27,508 nucleotides of DNA from the NCBI GenBank assembly GCA_023447635.1, contig JAEXNA010000014.1, forward strand, positions 1 to 27,508, written 5' to 3'. Shown here one piece after another: positions 22,806-27,508 of the stretch. The translations under genes were made by a program, and so were the position numbers. Numbering within the stretch: position 1 is the stretch's first letter; each line of letters opens with the position of its first letter. This stretch comes from Vulcanimicrobiota bacterium (lineage in GTDB: Bacteria > Vulcanimicrobiota > Xenobia > Xenobiales > JADMJV01). The notes under the pieces are model-generated. The model made no database searches and was not told the DNA's origin. It saw only the letters and a program-made list of their open reading frames with translations.

Positions 22806-23128
22806 TGATGAAACGCCAACTGATCACCCTGGGCCTTTTGGGCGCCCTTCTGGGTTGTGCCGGTCCCAGCGAGCCGCCGCCGACCTCTATCAAGCCGATC
22901 GACCAGAGCATCGTGGCCACAGTGCGCATGAACCTGAAGACGGATCCGGAACTGGCGGCTTCTAGCATCGACGTCAGTGCGGAAAACGACTTGCTGGTGC
23001 TGCGAGGAACGGTGCCCAGCGAAGATGCCAAGGCTAGAGCCGAAGCGATCGCCAAGAAGACTCCGCGCATCGAGAATATTGCCAACCACCTCGAGGTGGG
23101 TGGGGGAGCGGTCGTTCCGGACCTCTGA
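22805..23128 (+). CDS. BON-domain lipoprotein
   Basis: The 107-residue lipoprotein has a short signal peptide and a good lipobox L-L-G-C (Cys 18). A Pro-rich linker (22-31) leads to one BON domain (about 33-97: DQSIVATVRMNLKTDPEL, then VSAENDLLVLRGTVPSEDAKARAEAIA, then IENIANHLEV). BON domains bind phospholipid or support envelope stability, as in OsmY. The ATG overlaps the TGA of the membrane-protein gene by one base, so the two are coupled; ATG 22808 is an equivalent start. A regulator, lipid-translocase-like protein and BON lipoprotein together suggest an envelope-maintenance unit. It converges on a prepilin gene with a 6-bp gap and no terminator between them. Confidence 0.92.
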   Translation: MMKRQLITLGLLGALLGCAGPSEPPPTSIKPIDQSIVATVRMNLKTDPELAASSIDVSAENDLLVLRGTVPSEDAKARAEAIAKKTPRIENIANHLEVGGGAVVPDL

Positions 23129-23134
23129 GTCCTC

Positions 23135-23761
23135 TTAGCGCCGGTCCGGGGTGACCACCCCGCGACGGGTGACTTTCAAGCTGCGGGCATAGCTTTTGTG
23201 AACAAAGTGGATGGCAGCTTCGCTCTTGGCGCCGTGCAGCGCCATTTCGCCGTTGACGTCGACGGGGATCGTAGCCACAATCTGCTGCCCCTCAGCCGTC
23301 TGCAGTAGCAGTTCGAAATAGACGCCCTGCAGAGAGGTGTCGGTATCGAGATCCAATCGCCCAAGGTCAGCGGCCTGCAGCTCGAGTGGGGCGCTGGGCG
23401 ATAGCTCTCGAGACAGCAGCGTGGTCGGTTCGGCGCCGGCCTGGGTGCGTTTGCGCAAGCGAGCTACCAGGCCGCCCTGGTTGCCTCCGAGGGGCTCGCT
23501 GGGGGCCGCTTCAGGAACTCCATTCCCGCGCAGGCTGTCAGGCAGGGGGAAGCCGGAAGCCCTGGCTTCCTCTCTGGCCCGGACCAACAGCCCTTCGGTC
23601 ACCTCGGCGGCGGTGTTGACGGCAATGTGTCCTCGATAGCGGGAGTAGGCGGGGACGGCCACAGCCATCAGAACAGCCATGACTCCCAGCATGACGGCCA
23701 CTTCGGCCAGGCTGAAGCCGGCCTTACGGCCGGGGGAAGACAGGTGGAGGAGGCGTGCCAT
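23135..23761 (-). CDS. Prepilin-type (GspH/FimT-like) minor pseudopilin
   Basis: The 208-residue protein begins with a class III prepilin leader, RKAG followed by FSLAEVAVMLGVMAVLMAVAVPAYSRY. Cleavage and N-methylation are expected after Gly 15, with the conserved Glu at mature position 5 (residue 20). The remaining 160 residues look like a globular beta head, ending in a 'VTRRGVVTPDRR' strand typical of GspH/FimT-like minor pseudopilins of type II secretion or type IV pilus systems. The head has no Cys pair. It is separated from the two other prepilin genes by a plus-strand membrane-protein gene. The ribosome site is weak (GGGAG about 16 bases upstream). Confidence 0.88.
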   Translation of the reverse strand: MARLLHLSSPGRKAGFSLAEVAVMLGVMAVLMAVAVPAYSRYRGHIAVNTAAEVTEGLLVRAREEARASGFPLPDSLRGNGVPEAAPSEPLGGNQGGLVARLRKRTQAGAEPTTLLSRELSPSAPLELQAADLGRLDLDTDTSLQGVYFELLLQTAEGQQIVATIPVDVNGEMALHGAKSEAAIHFVHKSYARSLKVTRRGVVTPDRR

Positions 23762-23924
23762 GAGGCTAGAGTTTCTGCTCCCAGGCGGGCGCGACCTTCG
23801 ACGGTCGAGGCTGATCGGGGGGCTCGCCTCCCGGAGGAAGGAAGTCGTCGCCCGGGGTGAACCGGGGGAAGAGCAGGAAAACTGATGAGGTCTTCTTAAT
23901 CGGAGGTCTCCACAAGGAGCGTCT
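23762..23924. other. Divergent intergenic region
   Basis: This 163-bp gap lies between the minus-strand prepilin and the plus-strand membrane-protein gene. It contains the AAGGAG ribosome site of the latter (23914-23919). A Pro-rich minus frame ends four bases before the prepilin start but has no credible start. No clear promoter was seen. Confidence 0.4.
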
Positions 23925-24803
23925 ATGCTGGGAAGAAGCCTGCCTTCGGGGTCGGATGCGATCTCGTTTCATAATACGCTGTTCCGGGTGTCAGAGCTTT
24001 GCTGGATAAAAGCCGTCAAGCTCTCGCCCGTCGAACTGGCGGTCAAAATCGCCGCGCTGGTGCTGGCGGTGATCTGGGTATTCGCCATGAAGGCGGCCAA
24101 GGGCACCTATTACAATATCGAGTTTCTGCTCGGCCTGTTCCCTCTGGCCCTGGCCTGGAGCACTTCGGGCAGTCTGCGTATCGGATGCACCGGCGACTTC
24201 GAGGAGTCGTATGAAGAGCGACGGGGTTTCCGCGGCGACCTTTTCCGAGGCTGGATCGACGCCCTTCGCGCCAAGCGCCCCGAATGGCTGCACCTGTCGA
24301 GCGACAACCACGACATTCTGCTGAACCCGGACCGCATCGCCTGGGTCCGTCCTTGCTATCAGTGGCAGGTGTTCCCTCTCGTCGTGGCTATCGCGTACGC
24401 GGGCTATCTGTACCTGCTGGGCTTGAATCTGCAGCTCAAGGACATGCCGGTCATCGACGACTTTCAGATCTTGATCTTTGAAGGCTCGACCGGCACGGTC
24501 AATCTGCTCTCTTACCTGACCATTCTGACGGCCCTGGTCGCTTTCGGCCTTTCCATCAAGCGCAGCATGGAGATCTGCGGAACCGGTGGCGTGCAGGACA
24601 TCTTCCCGATGTCGGCCGAGGAGCAAGGGCGTCTGGTGGATCTGATCGCGGGCAAGACCACGGCGGCATCTTCAGCCCGGCCGGTCAAGGCTGCGGCTCA
24701 GTCGATGGAAGTCAAGATTGCGCCGTCCGCTGCTCCAGCGACGCCTCCAACCCCTGCCGCCTCGACTCCCACCTCGACCTCCACTCCCACCAGCGAGGGG
24801 TAA
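23925..24803 (+). CDS. Four-helix membrane protein of unknown function
   Basis: The 292-residue protein has four likely membrane helices (about 36-56, 65-80, 148-168, 190-210) and a soluble loop (about 85-147) containing 'LHLSSDNHDILLNPDRIAWVRP', which looks like a small beta module, although no named domain can be assigned. The C-terminal 45 residues are Pro/Ala/Thr/Ser-rich, a flexible tail. AAGGAG five bases before the ATG supports the start. The gene is inserted on the opposite strand between prepilin genes and ends 2 bp from the end of the convergent one, so it may be unrelated to them or may be a component of the same machinery. I do not recognise it. Confidence 0.85.
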   Translation: MLGRSLPSGSDAISFHNTLFRVSELCWIKAVKLSPVELAVKIAALVLAVIWVFAMKAAKGTYYNIEFLLGLFPLALAWSTSGSLRIGCTGDFEESYEERRGFRGDLFRGWIDALRAKRPEWLHLSSDNHDILLNPDRIAWVRPCYQWQVFPLVVAIAYAGYLYLLGLNLQLKDMPVIDDFQILIFEGSTGTVNLLSYLTILTALVAFGLSIKRSMEICGTGGVQDIFPMSAEEQGRLVDLIAGKTTAASSARPVKAAAQSMEVKIAPSAAPATPPTPAASTPTSTSTPTSEG

Positions 24804-24805
24804 GT

Positions 24806-25399
24806 TCAGGGAGTAGGGCTGGGGGAAGGGTCCGCGACGCTGGGGTCGAGCGGGCCGTAGATGCTGGCAAACCCCGTCTTCATCTCGCCCTTGCGGCCGT
24901 CTTTGTCCAGGGTCAGGTGCAGGTCGACCCGCCACTCCTGGGGGACCGTCACCGCAAACAAGGTCAGGTTCGAACCCACGCGACGGCGGTCTTTCCAGCT
25001 CTGAACTTCGGACAGGGTTGGAGTGGGAGGGGTCTCGCCGTCGGCGAGCGGTTTCACCGAGCGATAGAGGTCGGTACCGTTTTCGAGAGAGTAGACGATG
25101 AACTGATTAAAGGGGTTCTCGGACGAGATTGTCGGCCCCTGAGCGCACTGCATAACCAGGAAATTGTCGGCCGTGACGTTGAGCGAGGAAGGGTTCGAAC
25201 GGACCACGTCGTCGCCGATCCAGGTCGAGGTGACCAGCAGGCTCTGGCCCACTTCGGCTCTTCGCTGCCCGTCGCTCCAGGCGCGGAGCGCTGGAAGGAA
25301 CAGCTGGAAGACCAGGGTCAGGACCAGAAACGCCAGGGTTCCGGCGACCATCACCTCGACCAGCGTGAACCCCCGATGAGGGCGAAGTTGACGCTCCAT
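24806..25399 (-). CDS. Prepilin-type (PulJ/PilW-like) minor pseudopilin
   Basis: From ATG 25399 the 197-residue protein has the leader MERQLRPHRG and the methylation motif GFTLVEVMVAG followed by a hydrophobic helix to about residue 36 (TLAFLVLTLVFQLFLPAL). The body is a beta-rich head of about 150 residues (VRSNPSSLNVTADNFLVMQ, then FIVYSLENGTDLYRSVKPL), the layout of GspJ/PilW-like minor pseudopilins. The frame extends to 25480, but the ATG overlaps the upstream prepilin stop by one base (TGATG) and places the leader correctly, so it is preferred. It is translationally coupled to the PulI/PilV-like gene before it. Confidence 0.9.
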   Translation of the reverse strand: MERQLRPHRGFTLVEVMVAGTLAFLVLTLVFQLFLPALRAWSDGQRRAEVGQSLLVTSTWIGDDVVRSNPSSLNVTADNFLVMQCAQGPTISSENPFNQFIVYSLENGTDLYRSVKPLADGETPPTPTLSEVQSWKDRRRVGSNLTLFAVTVPQEWRVDLHLTLDKDGRKGEMKTGFASIYGPLDPSVADPSPSPTP

Positions 25400-25827
25400 C
25401 AGGGCGGACTCTCGAACGACGGTCCGGCGGGATTGTAGCGGGTCAAGGATAGCTTGACGGGCTGGACGGCATCTCTCCAACGGATTACGACCTCCGTGCG
25501 GTAAAGGTAGTCTCCCGCCACCTGAACGGTTCTGACCCAGTGAAACTCGGTGGGCCCCACCTGGATGTCGCCCTCTTGATGGGCCTGCGCAACCGGGATG
25601 GGAGAGTCTTCCGGCGGCCTGGTCTCTTCGAGCAGTTTTCGGGCCAGACCGGCGGCGGCCTGAACGTCCGAGGCGCGCTGGCTGGACTGGATGCCGGCGG
25701 GGATCAGGCCAAGGATCAGCATCAGGCTGACCGCCACCAGACCCAGCGCTACCAGAATCTCGATAAGGGAAAAGCCTGATCTGTTGATGCTTGGACGGCA
25801 GTTTCGCCTATAACCCCACTCGACCAC
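25399..25827 (-). CDS. Prepilin-type (PulI/PilV-like) minor pseudopilin
   Basis: The 142-residue protein has a leader MVEWGYRRNCRPSINRSG (cleavage after Gly 18) followed by FSLIEILVALGLVAVSLMLILGL, then a small head of about 95 residues with VQAAAGLARKLLEETR, similar to GspI or PilV minor pilins. The expected Glu is present at mature position 5. The start is GTG because no ATG is available; AGGA abuts it directly, so initiation may be weak or a little different. It is the first of two coupled prepilin genes. No GspE-like ATPase, secretin or peptidase gene is in the window. Confidence 0.88.
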   Translation of the reverse strand: MVEWGYRRNCRPSINRSGFSLIEILVALGLVAVSLMLILGLIPAGIQSSQRASDVQAAAGLARKLLEETRPPEDSPIPVAQAHQEGDIQVGPTEFHWVRTVQVAGDYLYRTEVVIRWRDAVQPVKLSLTRYNPAGPSFESPP

Positions 25828-25928
25828 TCCTGGGATCTTAGTGTATGTTGGGGTAGCCTCCTGCCCCGGAGAAGCGCCAATGCGCGGGGCGGAACGGCGA
25901 CTGCCTTTAGAAGCGAGCGAGAGATTTC
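25828..25928. other. Divergent region between prepilin operon and I9-domain gene
   Basis: This 101-bp region must carry promoters for both directions. TACACT on the minus strand, about 15-20 bases from the prepilin GTG, resembles a -10, but no good -35 is seen on either strand. A GC-rich segment with weak dyads fills the middle. Confidence 0.3.
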
Positions 25929-26201
25929 ATGAACGAAACGATGCGGAAGAAACTGTCCCCGGAGCTGATCGAGATGATCGAGCAGCACCGTGTGCCCGAC
26001 CCCGTCGGAGTGATCATCCAGACCGAGGACGGACTGCAGGACGCCGACCGGCAGATGCTGGACAACATGGGCGGCCAACTGGTCGACGACTTGTGGATTA
26101 TCAAGGGCTTCTCTGCCAAAATTCCCGCCCGGGCGCTGGAAATGGTGGTGCTGCCCGGCCGCGTCACCCTGGTGCACCTGGACGGCGATGTCTCGGCCTG
26201 A
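25929..26201 (+). CDS. Stand-alone inhibitor-I9-like (subtilase propeptide) domain protein
   Basis: The 90-residue protein has no signal peptide and consists of a helical N terminus (1-22) and a fold from about 24 to 90 with the pattern of subtilisin propeptides and I9 protease inhibitors: a first strand VGVIIQTE, a helix, then LWIIKGFSAKIPARALEMVVLPGRVTLVHLDGDVSA, where GFSAKIPARAL and the closing V-x-L-V-x-x-D-G motif match the propeptide turn. Such domains bind and chaperone or inhibit subtilases; here none is attached or nearby. The stop lies 14 bp inside the next gene, so expression is coupled to the tRNA-modification gene. The ribosome site is weak. The fold assignment is by pattern and moderately sure. 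Confidence 0.7.
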   Translation: MNETMRKKLSPELIEMIEQHRVPDPVGVIIQTEDGLQDADRQMLDNMGGQLVDDLWIIKGFSAKIPARALEMVVLPGRVTLVHLDGDVSA

Positions 26202-27276
26202 CCCGCAAGCGGTAGACCGCCTGAGGGCGGCCTGGAAGTTTTCCGTCGCGCCTATGATGGGCTGGACCGATCGGCACGAGCGCTATTTTCTGCGCCAACT
26301 GTCGCGTCGCTCTATGCTCTACACCGAGATGATCAACGCGGGCGCCATCGTGCACGGCGACAAGGAGCGCTTTCTGCGCTACCACCCGGCCGAGCACCCG
26401 GTGGCGCTGCAGTTGGGCGACAGCGATCCCGTACGCATGGCCACGGCGGCGAAGGCGGCCGAAGAGGCGGGCTTCGACGAGGTCAACATCAACGTCGGCT
26501 GTCCCAGCGATAGGGGAGAGCATCGCCTGTTCGGCGCTCACCTGATGAAGCATCCCGAACTGGTGGCCGAGTGCTATCAGGCGATGAGCGAAGCGGTGTC
26601 GATCCCGATCACTATCAAGACCCGCATCGGGGTCGACCGTGACGACAGCTACGAACCGCTGATCTCGTTTGTCGAGCGGCAGGCTCGCGCGGGCTGCACG
26701 ATGTTCCACATCCACGCGCGTAAGGCGTGGCTGGACGGTCTGTCTTGCAAGGACAATCGCGACATCCCGCCGCTGCGCTACGAGTACGTGTATCGGTTGA
26801 AGCAGGAGCGCCCGGATCTTTTCATCACCATCAACGGCGGGATCACCACTTTGGATCAGTGCGCTGAGCATCTGAAGCACGTGGACGGCGTGATGCTGGG
26901 CCGCGAGGCGTACCACAACCCCTGGCTTTTGAGTCAGGTCGACGAGGTGATCTACGGCGAGGCGCCCACCCTGCGCACCCGGGAAAGTTTCCTCGACGAG
27001 ATCGAGCCGTACATTCGTGAGCAGCTCGAGAAGGGCAGCAGTCTGCACGGTATGGTGCGCCACCTATTGGGGCTTTACCAGTTCCAGCCCGGGGGGCGCA
27101 TCTGGCGCCGCATCTTGAGCGAGGACAGCTGCCGACCCGGTGCCGGGATCGAGGTGTTCCATCAGGCTCGGGAAGCGATGCTGAAGGTCCGGGAGCAGGT
27201 CGAGGAAGACCGCGCCCGCTCGACGGCCTATCACGCCGCCCAGGCGGCTGCCGCCGCCACCGCTGGAGCGCTGTAG
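26188..27276 (+). CDS. dusA: tRNA-dihydrouridine(20/20a) synthase, DusA type
   Basis: The 362-residue FMN- and NADPH-dependent enzyme reduces uridine in the tRNA D-loop. It has the DusA layout: an N-terminal SVAPMMGWTDRHERYF (19-34), LYTEMI (44-49), VALQLG (72-77), the catalytic NINVGCPSDR (100-109, Cys 105), IKTRIGVD, HIHARKAWLDGLSCKDNR, ITINGGI, and a GREAYHNPW segment. After GCPSDR the usual V-Q-S-G-R-F-G-A-C is replaced by G-E-H-R-L-F-G-A-H, and 'LSPK' is LSCK. The catalytic Cys and flavin contacts are intact, so it is probably active, perhaps with altered tRNA contacts. The C-terminal helical domain ends with an Ala-rich tail. It overlaps the I9-domain gene by 14 bp. Confidence 0.95.
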   Translation: MSRPDPQAVDRLRAAWKFSVAPMMGWTDRHERYFLRQLSRRSMLYTEMINAGAIVHGDKERFLRYHPAEHPVALQLGDSDPVRMATAAKAAEEAGFDEVNINVGCPSDRGEHRLFGAHLMKHPELVAECYQAMSEAVSIPITIKTRIGVDRDDSYEPLISFVERQARAGCTMFHIHARKAWLDGLSCKDNRDIPPLRYEYVYRLKQERPDLFITINGGITTLDQCAEHLKHVDGVMLGREAYHNPWLLSQVDEVIYGEAPTLRTRESFLDEIEPYIREQLEKGSSLHGMVRHLLGLYQFQPGGRIWRRILSEDSCRPGAGIEVFHQAREAMLKVREQVEEDRARSTAYHAAQAAAAATAGAL

Positions 27277-27292
27277 AGAGAGTCATCCCCCA

Positions 27293-27508
27293 GAGGGGCC
27301 CGCTCGGCCAAACCCAAATTGGCGGCGTCACGCCGCCAAATTGGGTTTGGCGAGCGGAGCCTCTCCGCCAAACCGAGCAAAGCGGCATCAAACCGCCACG
27401 CGCGGCATCAAACCGAGAAATCCCGGCGTGGACGCCGGTATTTCCCGGTTTGAAACCGGCAAAAGCTGGCGTCACGCCGCCAAATTGGGTTTGGGCGAGC
27501 GGAGCCTC
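27293..27508. repeat. Cluster of long inverted and direct repeats at the window end
   Basis: A hairpin pairs 27300-27328 with 27330-27357 (about 28 bp, one A/A mismatch and one bulge). A second pairs 27410-27429 with 27432-27451 (20 bp, two mismatches), and CCGGTTT-G-AAACCGG lies at 27445-27459. The unit GGCGTCACGCCGCC...GAGCCTC occurs directly at 27324-27363 and 27468-27508 (one G inserted) and as an inverted, diverged copy at about 27293-27333. GCGGCATCAAACCG occurs twice (27382, 27402). No open frame is present. It looks like a multicopy palindromic intergenic element continuing beyond the window. Confidence 0.8.

Noticed and set aside
22121..23089. 322-residue minus-strand frame across the YbhN and BON genes
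   Set aside because: It spans two well-supported genes and yields Pro/Ser/Arg-rich sequence with no domain.
23766..23972. 68-residue Pro-rich minus-strand frame before the GspH-like gene
   Set aside because: It ends four bases before the prepilin start, which is suggestive, but it has no ribosome site, overlaps the start of the plus-strand gene and shows no domain.
25400..25480. 27-residue N-terminal extension of the PulJ-like prepilin
   Set aside because: The internal ATG puts the prepilin leader at normal length and gives a TGATG overlap with the upstream gene.
26164..27063. 299-residue minus-strand frame opposite dusA
   Set aside because: The sense strand encodes a clear DusA; the antisense product has no recognisable motif.
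27382..27415. Possible CRISPR-like repeats
   Set aside because: Only two 14-bp copies, with a 6-bp spacer, and no cas genes in view.

Overview
The window is about 27.5 kb of GC-rich (roughly 60% by eye) bacterial chromosome, densely packed with about 24 genes. Gaps are short, several genes overlap, and many starts are non-ATG. Four lipoprotein-type signals with a Cys at the lipobox, three prepilin-type proteins, a Spy/CpxP-like exported helical protein and a BON-domain lipoprotein point to a diderm bacterium with a secretion or type IV pilus-type system elsewhere. No rRNA, tRNA, CRISPR array, phage gene or transposase was seen. I cannot assign a phylum from sequence alone; the mixture fits a little-studied environmental lineage.

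Layout. 1-3.9 kb: terminator and a large 3' inverted repeat, then a two-gene minus-strand operon for a heterodimeric ABC exporter. 3.9-5.5 kb: cyclophilin isomerase, and a convergently ending ornithine-cyclodeaminase/mu-crystallin family protein. 5.5-7.2 kb: minus-strand operon of ECF sigma factor, Cys-rich zinc-finger anti-sigma factor and a small Spy/CpxP/CnrX-like exported protein. 7.3-9.4 kb: a single bacterial microcompartment (BMC) hexamer-type shell protein preceded by a 576-residue protein with a helix-turn-helix domain, a poly-Gly linker, a short amphipathic segment and a very long coiled coil. 9.6-12.9 kb: an FAD-dependent oxidoreductase, divergent from a MerR-type regulator with a degenerate cobalamin-binding domain that is translationally coupled to pdxH. 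12.9-21 kb: a signal-peptide protein and three tandem lipoproteins, one beta-propeller and two Ig-like paralogues, separated by clear terminators. 21-23.1 kb: Crp/Fnr regulator, YbhN-type membrane protein and BON lipoprotein. 23.1-25.8 kb: three prepilin-like proteins with an unrelated membrane protein on the opposite strand between them. 25.9-27.3 kb: a free-standing inhibitor-I9-like domain overlapping a DusA-type tRNA dihydrouridine synthase. 27.3-27.5 kb: a patch of long hairpins and direct repeats running off the window end.

The most unusual unit is the lone BMC shell gene with its HTH/coiled-coil partner, just upstream of a sigma/anti-sigma operon. No shell pentamer, BMC-T protein or signature enzyme is present. 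A shell protein paired with a possible DNA-binding, scaffold-like coiled coil is not a standard metabolic microcompartment locus. Next in interest are the CarH-like regulator that has lost its B12-ligand residues, the stand-alone I9 domain, and structured non-coding elements at both ends of the window.
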